Positions 1 to 44,625 are shown, counted from the stretch's first letter. The stretch is 64,000 bases of DNA from Struthio camelus (GCF_040807025.1 NC_090943.1:137713950-137777949); one strand, 5' to 3'. Translations and numbers: made by a program. The notes: a model not told the origin generated them from the sequence alone.

Positions 1-135
1 TAATGCTAATTATTGTTTAGAAGTAAAATAAAACTTTGGATATGTAGTTTCATGATGTAACTGCTTCTGCATTGTTACATTTCAGTGTATACCTCCTGTC
101 AAGAGTATGTCACTCTTATTCATTCTCCCTTTCAG

Positions 136-4039
<3,904 letters not shown>

Positions 4040-4514
4040 AACAATATGTGAGAGGCCTTCTGTATAAATACACCAGCATCAACTGTGGTAGAGTGTTAAT
4101 CTTTTCACATGCCTGATAGGAAGCGTTACTTCTGCACCTGCAGTGTTACTACTGTGTTGCAAATTTATACTTATGACAAGGATTAAATAATATACATGTA
4201 CAAGAAATGGTAATCTTTTTAGTAATAATCATCCACTGATGGGACTATAAGAATGAGGCAGCTAGGTAACAATGCCAGAATGTAACCTGCTCATACTATT
4301 TTAAGATATGTCTGATTTTTTGATTGCAGAATTTTAAAGTATTTGTACAAGTAATTAAAGGCTCAGTTTGAATGAGCAACATAAATGTGACTGTTTAGTG
4401 TGCTTGAGATATGATCTTAATCATCACTGAAAATACATTAAAACATTTTGTTTACGTAATAGATGCATAAAATACGCAGCATGCAACTCAGTGGGCCTGT
4501 GATGGTAGAATAAA
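4040..4514 (+). other. LYPLA1: LYPLA1 3' UTR (minimal extent)
   Basis: Non-coding sequence directly after the LYPLA1 stop. The first canonical AATAAA on this strand is at 4509-4514. ATTAAA variants occur earlier, for example near 4184. Longer forms are likely, since mammalian LYPLA1 3' UTRs run beyond 1 kb; further AATAAA hexamers lie at 7351-7356 and 7884-7889. The true end cannot be set without transcript data. Confidence 0.5.
4509..4514 (+). terminator. Candidate polyadenylation signal for LYPLA1
   Basis: AATAAA 470 bp past the stop codon. No strong GU-rich element follows closely, so it may be a weak or unused site. Confidence 0.3.
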
Positions 4515-7500
4515 TGTTACTGAAGACAAAGCAATGTTAAATGTTAATTGTTACTGCAGGTAAGGAGGGTAGTTTTCCTCCCAGAATGACTATGAGTCAG
4601 CAAAGGTACTTCCTGTATTTAAACCACCCTAATTTTTAACTGCTTTCATACAGGAAGATATTGTGGAAATTCTAAAGGGACTCCTTCCTTGTTAGACCAT
4701 CATATATCGGTATCTTTTTGCCATTCGTGTTTATATTACTATAAATTGATGTCCGATACTGACTCAGAACAGAATTCTGAAGAAGTGTATAGGATTAATT
4801 TTGAGTTTCATTTAAAAATTCCTGTTGTCATATTGGATATTCATCTTGCGCTTTAGTCACTGTAATTTCTACTTGTGTGAAATGTTGATGATGTATTTTA
4901 CCTGAGCAATTCCAGAATGTAGTTTTGATTTTTTTTTTGTTTACTTTGGAGTAGCCATCTGAAAACAATGCAGCTGTGCAGTTGTGCATTGTTGAAGTCT
5001 CATCTGCAACACAGGCATTGACTAACCGTAATTCTTCAGTAATATAATGGAAATTATAAGTGGAAGTGAGATAACTTAATCTTTAAATTGATACCTTCTG
5101 ATGATTTCCTTTATTGCATGCCCAACATGAAATTTGATTTTTTTTTTCTCTGAAAAAGAACATGAAATTTTATTTTCAAATATATCACTTTACATTTCCC
5201 TAGATTAGTGTAGCAAAGGACTATGAAAAACTATTATGGGAAAAACAAACTACAGCATACAGAATGTCTTTTGTTTCAGAACCCTAAAATTCTGTAGTGC
5301 ACTGGATTGCAGAATTTGATGAAGCGTGCCCAGCAGCCTTTTGCAGTTAAGAGCCTTAATTTGCCTTCTGGAAACAACTGTTTCAGTAGAGTTTAGAGGC
5401 AGTCACTGCACTAGGAGTGTTTTATAAAAAAATACGGTACAGTGTTTACTACATAACATGCTGTATAACAAAATGTTCTATACTAAAATGTTTGCAAGCA
5501 GAGAGTCCTATTTGGGTTACATCCATGTTGATGGCACTGTGCTTCGTACCTGCATATAAAGTTCTTACATCTCTCCCAGCTTAATCAAGTGATTCTCTTT
5601 CAGTGTGTATTAGCTCACACTAGAGGCATATGCCACTAAAATGCATAAATTGGGAATTATGCATTAATTGCATAATGCGTTCACCCTCTTTACCATAGCT
5701 GCTGCCAGAAATTGGAGTTGTTGACCTGGTCTGAGTACTCAGTTTTCCTTGCTCTTCTTCAGATGTTTTACACTTCATCTTTAGGAAGCTGTTTTTCTTT
5801 GCTAATCCAGTTTCTTTGGATTATTTAATACCTCTTAATACACAAAGTTGAAAAAGAGTTTTTCTCCAGATTGTGCTGAAACACTTTCAGAGATTGTGCC
5901 CCTCTGCATGAGGAGGGGGCCTGTCTTATTAGCTTCAGTTAGTTCATACCCTCAGTCATTCTGCTCTATGTATTTGTCAATTTGTCTTTCAGTTAATTTA
6001 CTTCACAAAAGAAACCACAATATTCTCACTGTAGTTGTGCCAAAGTTACATTGAGAAAACAGTATTTCCTAGCTGGAGTCATTCCCAATTTTCATTAGCC
6101 AATTTTGCAGTCTTGCTGCATTGCAAACTTGGTAAGCCAGCTCTATGTTTTTTCCCCTAGCTTTTAGCTTGATCTCCGTTCCCCTTTTGTCTACATTATT
6201 CCTTGAACATTGGCGTATTTCCAAAGTTCGGCACGTGCTTCTGACTTTTCTTTCCTATTTTCTTGTCCCGTTTGGAAATCGCTTGGTATCTCTGTTCAGA
6301 TCTCTGCTCAGCTTCTAATTCAGTATCTGTTCATTTCACCAATATGTTCTTTCTTCTGCTGGAATTAATTTAAAAAACTATTTCTAAGATATTAAAATGA
6401 GATCAGTTCTAGCTTTAATCTCTGTTAGCTCAACAACACTTTCTTCTGTTTGATGCATTCTTTTCAGAGCTTGTGGCCAGTTTCTAGTACTTAATGCATT
6501 TTTATTCAAGTCAGCTTCAGCTGTTGTCTCCTTGATGCCTTCAGATGTTCTTCTAGAAGTGAATGCTTTGTGTACTAACTCTAGCGTAACAAGATTTTTT
6601 TTCATACTGTTGTGTTGCTGCCTGCTTTATCTGTAAAGAGCTTTGTTACCAATATAAATATAAGTAAATGTCTTGACTCATTCTGAACTTCTGTATTCTA
6701 GGAAGAAATCTTCCTTTCAAGTTTTATTTTGGCGGGGGAAGATAAGCATGTCGTAATTGGGGGTGTTAAAGAGCCCAGATGCTAGAGGAAGTTTCAAGGA
6801 TGCATTTGAAGCCTGTTGTGTTTCCTCCCATAGTACAGCATGTCTCTTTAGCTCCTGTCTTTTGTAATTTCCCAGCTATTTGGAAACCTGAGTGTATGAT
6901 TCTGTAGCTGAGCTTCTTCACTGTCTGATGTGATTTGATGCTGGGATTATTGTCATAATTGGCATGTGTTTTAGGCTGAACAATAATTTGGCCGTAGGAT
7001 TTTTGTGCTTTTTGTTTTCTGTTCTTTTTAATGATGCTCTACTAAAAGGGAGGAGTTGGACTGTCAGTGTTCTGAATACCAAGATCCTGTCCTCCTAACC
7101 TAAAATTTGAAACTGTCCGATAATGAATATTTATCTTTTTGTGATGTTAAACTTTCCCAAAAGAGAGATGATACCTACCAAGTGTGTGAAAACAATGATA
7201 CGAAAATTTATTTTGTTTGTAGACCACTTTATTTCAATGGGTATCTAACTCCCTCATAATACGTTTTTAATTTCAAATTGATACTTAAATTTTACTGTAG
7301 TTTTATGTAATCAGAAGCCTGAGTTCTTGTTGGAATTCTGCCTACTTGTTAATAAACACAGACTGAATTATGTATTGTAGGCTAAATCCTCTAGCCATTC
7401 CTGAGGTAAAACTATACTGGGGTCTGTACCCTAGTGAGGGCTGTACGATTTGGTTTTTACCTCCTATCTTGTATAATTACAACACAGTAGATTGCTGAAA

Positions 7501-9175
7501 AGCACTGTACACTGTAACTGGTATTAGAACTGTTAATTAAAACACATTCTCTCTAATGGAGTACATTGCACTTCATTAAAAATATTAGGTTGCATCTTTT
7601 ATGTAGAGATGCTATTTGACATGTTAACAGATTTGATCAACAACATACTGTGTAAAGATGTTAATGAAGCCATACGTGAAAGGCCTGGGTATCTTAAATT
7701 TTATAAAGAAATACTGAACACTTGCTCTTTGTGTTATGAAGTATTAGCAATTTATATTTAATTAAACCCTTAAGATGTAATTTACTTAATTTGCTCATTT
7801 TATTTATGATAAGAAATCTGAACTTTTGTTGAAATTATTTCTGATGGGGAAAGTGTGAAATCTTTCAGTTTTTATAATTACGAAATAAATTTCAGTCAGT
7901 GTTTGGGAAAGTACTAAAGACTTTTTCATACTTACCTGAAAGATGTCCAGGTTTCATGTGCTGTATAACAGGCACTTCAGACGCTTCTTGCAAATATATT
8001 TCATTGTAATGTATGTATGATTCTATAATACAAAAGAGTGCTGATTTGTAGTTACTAAAAAGGAACAACCATCAGTCAGGACCAGTTCGTGTTTTGCTGC
8101 CTTGTTGAGAGCGTGTGAAGTATAATACCATTTTTCATATTCAAAGTTAATTTTCACTTAATGTGCTTTCTTTGAATTTGCAGTAATTTTAAAGGGAGAG
8201 AAAATAATTTTTTTTCCCTAATACTTTATTCTAGGACACTGCAGAACCAGTCTTCAGACTGTGTACTGTTATGCTTTTCTTTGGGGGTTCTGCAGTGTCA
8301 GGGAAGCCTTTCCAGTTATTAGGTTTAGGTTAACTGTAGTGTTTGAGGTTGATCAGTGGTATAGGTACTATGAGGCACTGTCTGGAAAAAATGTGGAGAT
8401 TACGTAGGAAGAGATACTGTCCTTAGCTGAAGAAATTTGAGAGGGGCACAGGATTATCCTGTAGTCAAGGTAGACTTTCCTTCTCAGGAGCACTTTAAAG
8501 CAACTGAAAGACTGCTTGTCTCCAACAATGGCATCTAAAAGTCAGTGTGGAGTATTATGTTTATGAAGTTCATGAATGTATGGAAATGCATGTCAGACGC
8601 AGTGCTATATGTGAATATTTGCAGGTAACAATATATGAAGAGCTAATAACAATAAAGATGCAATAATATGCACAGTAATATGTCAGTTCATATATATATA
8701 TTTCATGATAACATACTGAAGTAATCTTCAACTTTAAATTACTTTCAGACCTCGCATCCCTTTTAGAAACAGTGTAATTGCAAGGAGGAAAGTTGCCAGA
8801 ATTAGTATAATAAAAAATTACAATGTACTATTGTATTAAACTTTATGAAACACAGGATGAAACCTCTGCTGTAGTAAATTAAGAAGGTGACTCACATGAT
8901 AGGAAATTTTGAAAATGTCCATAGCTAACTTGGAAATGTGATTCTTTTGACGAATAGTAGGTGTAGAATAACAGAAATTTTTGTTTGCTTGCCACTATCA
9001 TGTTACACCATTTGCCTTTGGAATAACAGGTTTTGTTAATTCTCTTTGAGTGAAATGAGTACCTTTGATGTAGCTGATGGAAATAATTTGCTAACTATGT
9101 AGTTAGCAGTAAATACTATTGTATTTAAAATGATCTTGGGGGTCTTTAAAAGACTTGAGTATTTTGAGTCATATT

Positions 9176-9196
9176 AAAAAAAAAAAAAAAAAAAAA
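9176..9196. repeat. Poly-A run (21 bp)
   Basis: Uninterrupted A homopolymer in the intergenic region. No target-site duplication or coding remnant was noticed beside it, so a retrocopy tail is not supported. Confidence 0.8.
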
Positions 9197-10947
9197 GCAG
9201 AGGTTGTCCTAGAAATAGAGAATGTAGCTTGCTGGAAGGACAGTCTAATAATGTGGCCCTAAAAATCAGATATTTTCTTAAGCATTTTCCAGTTTTCACA
9301 AATAAATATCCCCGATTATGTATTACAATACAAAATATGAAAATAACTCATCACTTCTTGAAATGAACTTAAAAATGTATTGCGAACACCAGAATTTGAA
9401 AATGATGCTCCAGATTATACACCTATAATCTACAGCTAGTCCAGGGAAATTAAAAACAAAAAGAATTCCTGGTGAGCGATAATCGAGATGCACATTACAG
9501 TTTTAGAATATTTTTCAGAGAACGTTGCAGTTAAGCGGGAGCAAAATGCCAATTTGCTGCAGCTCCCTTCACGTAGCTGTGAATGGACTACTCTTCCTAC
9601 CCACTCCATCACCCCATGAGTAACAAGGATCATCTGGCTGTTTTAGACTGGCTCAAGTTCTGTTCTGATGGAGCCAAGTTATTACACTTAAGGCTCAAAT
9701 AAAGAGGAGTAATGAGTGTAATACATGATTACATAAAACCTCTTAGAATGCCGCCTTGAATTTTGTATTTTGCATGGTTGTGCTAACATTTAATTAGAGG
9801 AGCTTCTTTCATACAGAATGTCAGTTATGAAAATGGATTTTCATTGTATCTATAGGCGTTCAGAGATCTTCTGCCTTAAGTTTTGTGTGCTGTTCTTTGC
9901 CCCCTCCACTCCTCTCCCCATTAATTTCTCAAGATGCCATCTCATAACACAGGAGACTAGTAAAAGCCTACAATGTTTCACATGTGCATCCTCTCAAGAG
10001 TCTTTTCTGGCTATTAATCTTAAAATTTGTTAAGTGCCTATGGGCCAACAAATAATAGGCTGTAGTGAGTTAGACGTTGGCTCTTTACAGCAGCATGTGT
10101 ACAGTACTTCTCAGAGAATGATAAAAGGCTGATGAGAATATGCTATGACTGGTAAATGCAGTGCAAAACACGCCATGTTATTTCTGCTTTCTGATAAGGT
10201 TATGTAGGAGAAAGAAGCTAAACAGGAAAAGGCTATATATTTAACTTTATGTGCTCTTTTTTCTGCTACTGTTCTTTAGACTTTTAAAAGGCATATTTTT
10301 TGAATAAAAGAGATTGCTGCTACAAAGCTGCTTGTTTTAGAACTATCTAAAAATAGAACAACTATGCAGTGTACTGCGCATTTCTTTATTGTAAAGAATT
10401 GCAGTCAGGATGATAGAGCAGCTAATAAACAATCTGGTGAGTACTGGTTCAGATAATTGAGCATCATTCTGATATTGTAGCAAGTAATACAAGCAGTGTA
10501 AGCTGAGTTTTGTTGTTTCATTTTAATGCAGCCGTTTTCAGAAAAGGATATGCATTACCCTCTGGTTAGTCTTTTATTTCCCTCTTGACATGTTTTTCTA
10601 ACGCTACTTATTTTTATTAGTTGAGATGTTAAACATGTATGACTTGCTTTCCCCTTATAATCCTGCAGCATGCCCTTTATTAGTGCTACATAGCATTTAA
10701 GTTAACATTACCATTTCTTTACTAAATGCATTTTGAATGTTAATAGGGTTGCATCTGCAATTTTGAGCTCTTTCCAGGCTTTTCCGATTAATAAGGTATT
10801 GAATGGTATTTTTTAAAAAATAAATACTTTAAATATATTTGAACTCTGTAAATTCTTTCAAGTAATCAAACTGACTTGAGATTTCTAGTTTTCCGATAGT
10901 GTTATCGCTGACATAACTTGGACCAACTGTAGAACATGTACCAGCAT

Positions 10948-11007
10948 GTTATAGTGTTAGGAGTTATAGAGTGTTATAGTTATAGAGTATAGGAGTTATA
11001 GTGTTAC
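10948..11007. repeat. Short tandem repeat of GTTATAG-like units
   Basis: About 60 bp containing at least five copies of GTTATAG or TTATAG, spaced by GAGT or TGTTA words. This is a small degenerate minisatellite in intergenic DNA. Confidence 0.7.
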
Positions 11008-11777
11008 AGTTGTGAGAAAAATGATAATTGTTATTTGAGGTTATCATCTTTTTTTAATGATGAGGTTGTCATTACCAGTACTGGGTTACTGCATCTAGAC
11101 AAAATTTAGTTAAACCTGAATTGACATGACACCTTAAATGTTGTGGTGAGCGTTGCTGTACTTTTTTTTCCAAAATCTGTCCCTGAAAGAAAAGATGCCT
11201 TTCGTTAGGGAATCCTTTCTGTGTGTTTTTCCTTTGGGCAAAAACAAACACAAAAGCTGTAGACTAAGTTTTTCTGTATGTTTGTCCAGTTCATGGCCCA
11301 GATCTAACTTGTGGAAAGATCCTACCTAGCTCCCAAATGACTTTTACTGCTTCTACTGTACCTTTTAATTGTTAAATGCAACTACCGTCCTTCTGCATGC
11401 ATTGAGCATTATGTAGAAGTGCCTTAAAACTACCCTTCTCAATATGGCTTCAAAATGTAAGATAGACTTGCTGTATACATGACACGCCAGTACACTGCCA
11501 ACACTCTGTGCTATAATTCCTTCCTTAAGTATCAGCTCACAGAAAACACCCATGCTGCCTTTTCTCCAAAGTGTACATATTTTGCAGTCCTCAGTTGTAC
11601 AACTCAGGGATCTGCATTAGACCCCTCAGGGCTAATGGATTTCAGAAGCATGTGTAGGCACCTCCTGAATCTTAGCAGGGGATAATCTTCAAACAATCAT
11701 TATGTAACCTTCAGATATGCTTTTTATTTTCCTGAAGTAAACGTTTTATTTTTCAGAGAAAATGGCTGGACGATGTT

Positions 11778-11798
11778 CCCCCCCCCACCCCCCCCCCC
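11778..11798. repeat. Poly-C tract with a single A
   Basis: Nine C, one A (11787) and eleven C. The complementary strand is a near-pure G run that could form G-quadruplex. It lies in intergenic DNA about 0.6 kb before the CpG island. Confidence 0.8.
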
Positions 11799-12332
11799 GA
11801 CTGAATTCCTCACATAAGAAGGCATGTACCATTTGAACGGCATTTTGTTTTCCTGCTTTGCCGTTATTTATGAATCAAGTTCCAATGTAATTTTTGACAA
11901 ACTTTATAAATGCAGTCTACTCCACTTGAACATATACAAGCTGCAGACTACTTTTAAGACTCGGAAGCACTGGTAGCACATTTCAGTGTGGTATTTGGTT
12001 AAAAGAAAGATTCTTCCTCATCTTCTCCAGATTCTCAATTCTGGGCTTACTCTAAAATTGCAACTGAGAAATTCTCAGTGTTACACAAATGCAACTCCTT
12101 TAAATTTAGATTGTTTTCAGTTACAGGGAGGAGGGAATCTTCCATCTATTTGAAGTTAACAAAATAAATATCTGCTATTCCTCAGAAACTTTTGACAGCT
12201 GAAGAAAACCTTGAGAGCATCAAAGAGCGGATTACTTATGGCATCTTTTGCCTGTGTTACGCATTGTAGGAACTGGAGCACGAACTAGGAGACAGCGGAT
12301 TATACTTGCTGCCTGGAAGAACAACGTTTCCC

Positions 12333-12409
12333 CCAGCTAAGGGTAGTAAACTGGGGCTGCAAACGATAACGCATCGTACGAGTTCAATCCGCTGAGCTAC
12401 CCTGGCTGG
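12333..12409. repeat. Imperfect inverted repeat with tRNA-like features
   Basis: The left arm (12333-12346, CCAGCTAAGGGTAG) is nearly the reverse complement of the right arm (12397-12409, CTACCCTGGCTGG). A perfect ACGAT/ATCGT hairpin (12363-12377) sits between them. On the minus strand TAGCTCAGCGG (12389-12399) fits a pol III A-box. No acceptable B-box follows, and a cloverleaf does not close well, so this is not called a tRNA. Confidence 0.5.
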
Positions 12410-12927
12410 AGCGTGTGTTTCACCCCCGCTCCCGCCGGGACGGAGCCGCCCCCGGCGCCGCCTCGGCGCTCGAGCGCCGCTCCGTCCCTGAAGGGCGCAG
12501 GGGCCGGGCCGGGCCGGGCCGGGCCCCTTCCAGGAGCGTTGCCGTTTCACTGCGCCTCGCAACGCCAAGGAAAGGGATGCGGCGCGGGCGCCCAAGTCCC
12601 CCCGGCCCCGGCCCCGGCCCCTCCGCGCGCGCGGCCGCCCGCAGCCCCGCCCGCCCCGCCGGCGCGCGAACCGCCTCGGCGTGCCTCAGCGCTGCCTGGC
12701 TCCTGCGGCCGGCGCTCGATGAGCGCTGCCTGGCGGCGCCGCCGCCGCCGTCCGCGCCGCTCTGGCTGCTGGGTGGCGGCGTTGTTCCGCGGCCTGGCTC
12801 CATTTCTGCCTGCAGAGCCCGGCGGGCGGCGGCCGCCGCGACCGCTCTCCGCGGCCCTACGGCGCGTGTGCTCCGCAGGCTTTAGCTGCCACGTAGCCGG
12901 CCGGACCCTGCTCGGGCCGCAGCAGCC

Positions 12928-40556
<27,629 letters not shown>

Positions 40557-41795
40557 AAGAAGAAATTATCAAGACGTCTGGACCAGTATGAAAGAGGGTT
40601 TTGTAATTAGCTTTAAAAACTAGGCTAAGCATCTAGCATCCTGCAAATGAGAGGGTGGTTCTTTTGTTTCGGGATTTTTTTTTTTTTTTGGTTAAGCCAC
40701 ATACATCCCTGAAGTTAGCCTTTGTTTTGACACAACCATCATTTCCTTAAATGCCTTCCTATAGCTAATAGTCAGTAGGGCCAGGTTGCTCAGTTGTATG
40801 GTGAATGTTAAAATATTTTTTCATTTTTATAAGTAAGTTGACATTAAACTTTTACCAATTAAACGTTTGGTAACTGGCTTATTTTTTCCTAAATATGTGA
40901 ATATTGTACTGTATTTTTTTTTTAACAGTCCGAAACATGCCTCCTCCTCCCATATGTATTTTACCTCTCCACTTTTGTAAAATTGTAAGAATGGATTGTG
41001 TTTCTTACTGGTGTGTTTACTAATTTTGCAAAGAGAAAAGGCATCCAACTTGATTTTAATCATGTTGAACCCATTTGTTAACCGAACCACAATTTGGTTA
41101 TCTCTCTGGATTGTACATACCATTTCTGAATTAGCACTAAAATTTTCATCACGGGGTTTGGAAATCTCTTAGTGATATGATATGTTGACCTCTTTTTGCA
41201 ACAGTTGGTTAAGCCTGTTCATGTAACCAGCTTTAATCAATGCAATTTATTTTATTGCCCTAAAGCATATATGTTATGTTCTATCAGTAGGTATTATTTG
41301 TAGGAACATCTTTAAAAAGTTGGTTAAATTTGATTCAATTGTTCTGTTTTGCTTAACGTGCTTGCCAATGACGCTTGTTTAAACTTTGTAAAGAAGCAAA
41401 GGCATTTTGTAGTAGGCTGTCCTAATTACAGCCAGTTGAATTCATCAAAAGACAAGTTGGCTGGGGTATTAATATTAAATTTATTTCATATAAATGACAG
41501 TAATTTTGTTCCTGAACTGAATTTCAAAATGTAGAGTAACTGAGGTGACCCGTAACCATGGAGGCCAGAAGAACAAGTGGGATGATAGAAATGCTATTTG
41601 TTAGAGCCTGTTCTTTTCACAGTGCACGTGTTAAGAAAGCATTTGGAAAATACTTTTAAAGAAAAACATGTCAACATCTTTGAAGAGATAAAATATTTAC
41701 ATTACACCTAAGTTTGTATTGTCATTTAATTTATCTAAGCCTGGGGCTGAAGAGGTCTATCCTGGCAATGTATAAAGTATATGTAGTTTCTGGAG

Positions 41796-41801
41796 AATAA
41801 A
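41796..41801 (+). terminator. TCEA1: Candidate proximal polyadenylation signal of TCEA1
   Basis: AATAAA 1.24 kb past the stop. Downstream sequence is T-rich (poly-T at 41839-41856), which could serve as a U-rich element. Confidence 0.35.
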
Positions 41802-41948
41802 TTTGTTGACTGTAAAGGACAAATAGGATTTTTTGTTGATTTTTTTTTTTTTTTTTAATGTGATAGAGGCAGGTGAAAGCATGAGATAGTATGATGATAC
41901 TTCAGCTTTACAAGGCAAAAAGTGTTTGTTAAATACTTGATAGAGCAA

Positions 41949-42012
41949 GCTTTCACTCTTCTGCCTCTGAGGTAAAAACAGAAGCTTTTTTCATGTAGTG
42001 AAAGATGAAGCC
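41949..42012. repeat. 64-bp perfect direct repeat, copy 1
   Basis: Base-for-base identical to 42696-42759, starting GCTTTCACTCTTCTGCC and ending GATGAAGCC. The sequences flanking the two copies differ. Confidence 0.95.
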
Positions 42013-42695
42013 AAAGGAAAACAGACTTTTCCCTTGAAAGGAAAAATGATTAAAACAAGAATTTAGTTTGGTTACATTTGCAAGCATTATTAAGGCAGAA
42101 AATTGTTCAGTGTTTCTAAGTTTCTTAGTACTTTATATAAAAACAGTATTTTATATTACTGCTCTAATTCAGAATAATTCCTCTGTTAACTTTTAGAGTC
42201 AGTTTATATTTGGACCGCTTGGCAGGGTTGCTTCTTAAGAGTCATTTAAAGGTGCATAATTTTTTAAAAAAATTTGTTTAAGACAGCAGCAATTGAATTG
42301 CAGATGTTTAGAATCAATGATAGTGCTTTGCTTTGAAGTATTTTTAAAAGAATAAGTCCAAAAAATTGTATTTAAAAACGATTGCAAATCAAGTGTCCAT
42401 TACATCTAAATTTGTTTTGCTGTTCAAAATATATACAGGACAGGTTTGGTTTACATTACCTGCTTCACGTTACATTTCTTTAAGTCTGTATGTCCAACTG
42501 TGACGCACAGGAGAAGTATTCTTCATGAGAAAATATAGTAATTGTTTTTCTGTACCTACTGAGTTATATATGGAACCTATTACAAGAGCTAGAACTGTGT
42601 TAGTGCTTTCTGTGATGTATGTGTATCCAGTAGGAGCTCAAATAAGACACTTGTTTCACCTAATGTTACCTTGTGGCCATGGCAACAGCCTTCAT

Positions 42696-42759
42696 GCTTT
42701 CACTCTTCTGCCTCTGAGGTAAAAACAGAAGCTTTTTTCATGTAGTGAAAGATGAAGCC
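42696..42759. repeat. 64-bp perfect direct repeat, copy 2
   Basis: Identical to 41949-42012, 747 bp away and in the same orientation. No transposon termini are visible. Confidence 0.95.
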
Positions 42760-44528
42760 CAAGAACTAGATCCAAAAAAAAATGTAGGTGTCTAAATTCT
42801 ATTCATGCTTCATTTCGGTACCCAAATCCAAAGTGCAAACTGCTCAGCAGTGAGCTCTGGATGCACCTTTGTTCAACTGGTGCGTCAGTTCTCAATTGCC
42901 CAAAGTTGTCTTCCCGTATCAGAGAGGATACAAAATATGAAGACTGTATAGAAGTTTTTAGACCTGGGGCTGGAACCATATCTCACTTTCCCAGATGCTT
43001 GGCTTACCTACTCAGTCATACTGTGACTGGCCCAGTACACTGGAATTTTTGAAATATGTCAGCATGTTAGTGGTGATTGGTGACGAATCTCTTATCCACG
43101 AATAGCTTTAGCAAGCTTCTTTAGTGTCCTTAGGGTTATTTGAATCCTCTTTAGCAAAAGAGAGACTTGAACACAGTTGCCCTACAATCTAAGCTAATGT
43201 TTTAACACTATTACAGAAAAAGAAGTAGCCATATTTCTTAAAATTGAGGAAAGAAAAGTTTTTTTTAAGTGTCATTTTTCTTCAGTAAGATAGACTGTAG
43301 GTTTTTGCTCAGAAAATGGTTGTAGCTTCTGGATTCTTAGTTGGAAGGCATTTCTTCATATATAACTCTGGTACCTTCCCCAGAAGTGTGGGTTTTAAAA
43401 TATCTTGTCCTGAATGATTTGACTAAAGCTAAGCGGAAGGGTAAATATTAGCTCAGTGATCTCAGCCTTTATGAATCCCGTTTTGAAGTCCTGCAGCGCT
43501 TTCCAAGCATTATGGGGGAAGTGCCCTTTTTTGTTTTTCGTTTGTTTGGTTTTTTTTAATTTGGAGTTCTGGATTCCACTTCTGTTCACATACATGAATT
43601 TAACTGGCAGCTTAAAATCCATAACAACTCAGGTAGAACTTAAGTTCCTCAATCTGAAGTCTTCGTTCCCCCCAGAGTGGTTGTATTAGCTTTCAAATGC
43701 GTGACCTTTGGAATAGATGATTAGTACTCATCCATATAATTAAATTTGAGGAGTTTCACCTCCTTAAGTAGAATTCCATACCCATGTATATTAGCTTCTA
43801 TTTCAATAGATCATTAATCAGCTTGAATTGTTTTACCATTTGAAAAGGTTTCGGATTAATTTAGTTACAACATTAATATAAAAAAAACCTTTCCATTAAC
43901 GTTGTCATTGAAATGATAGTTTTTATGGCAGTATATTTGTAGTCTCAAATACTGTTTAGAGCAAACTTGTTTTAAAATTATTTTGTACTGAGACAGTGTG
44001 ACAAATTCTAATTTATCTTTTAGAGTATATTGCCTGAAAGGCTCTGCTGTATTTAGTCATTTTTTTTCTTCATTTGCATTGTGCTAATGAATTTGGAATT
44101 TAAAGGTCAGTGTAAAGCACAATATGCTGGCTGAAGGAGTCCATACAATTTTAATACTGTTTAGCAGGCTCTTGAAAAGAGCAGTCTTTAACACTGTGCA
44201 TGTTCTGTGGGAGTTATTGGATTGTAAAGTGCAGACACTCAAAAACGAATACCAGTGGACTTGGAAAATTTTTACAGCTTAATGATATCCTGCAGTTAGA
44301 TAAATGCCAAGACAAACCAGCCATGCTTATTTTCAAGCTATGATAAATTCATTTTTGTGATAATTTTGGACTTTAATGATATAGTATCTTGTGTCAGTGA
44401 TTGTTTTGTCCTCCTATTGGTGTAACAGCTTGCCTACAATAACTTTTCCATTTCAGTGGAACTCATATTTGCCTGAGAAGACATAAATTTGTGCATAATT
44501 AGCAAATATATAGTAATGAAATGCAATT

Positions 44529-44534
44529 AATAAA
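44529..44534 (+). terminator. TCEA1: Candidate distal polyadenylation signal of TCEA1
   Basis: AATAAA followed within 10-40 nt by CTGTGTGGGTGGG and T-rich DNA, a textbook GU/U-rich downstream element. It is the strongest-looking polyadenylation context on this strand in the region. Confidence 0.4.
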
Positions 44535-44625
44535 CTGTCTTCTGTGTGGGTGGGTTTTTTGTTGTTTTTTTGTTTGTTTTTTCTTTAACTGCAGCATTAA
44601 ACAGCCTCAGAATGACATAATAGTA

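Larger units (their letters stand above)
4515..12330. other. Intergenic region between LYPLA1 and TCEA1
   Basis: About 7.8 kb of AT-rich DNA that may include extended LYPLA1 3' UTR. All open frames here are short (under 75 codons), lack recognisable domains and look like chance. Visible structures are an A-run at 9176-9196, a GTTATAG tandem tract near 10948-11007, a C-run at 11778-11798 and an ATGCATAA palindrome pair near 5641. No RNA gene was recognised. Confidence 0.7.
40557..44534 (+). other. TCEA1: TCEA1 3' UTR (possible extent)
   Basis: Non-coding sequence after the TCEA1 stop. AATAAA at 41796-41801 would give a 1.2-kb UTR. AATAAA at 44529-44534, followed at once by a GU-rich stretch, would give about 4 kb. 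A perfect 64-bp direct repeat lies inside the longer form. Which end is used needs transcript data. Confidence 0.45.

Noticed and set aside
12341..12402. A functional tRNA gene
   Set aside because: An A-box and a T-loop-like word exist but on opposite strands. The D and T stems do not pair, position 33 is not T and the length is too short, so no tRNA was called.
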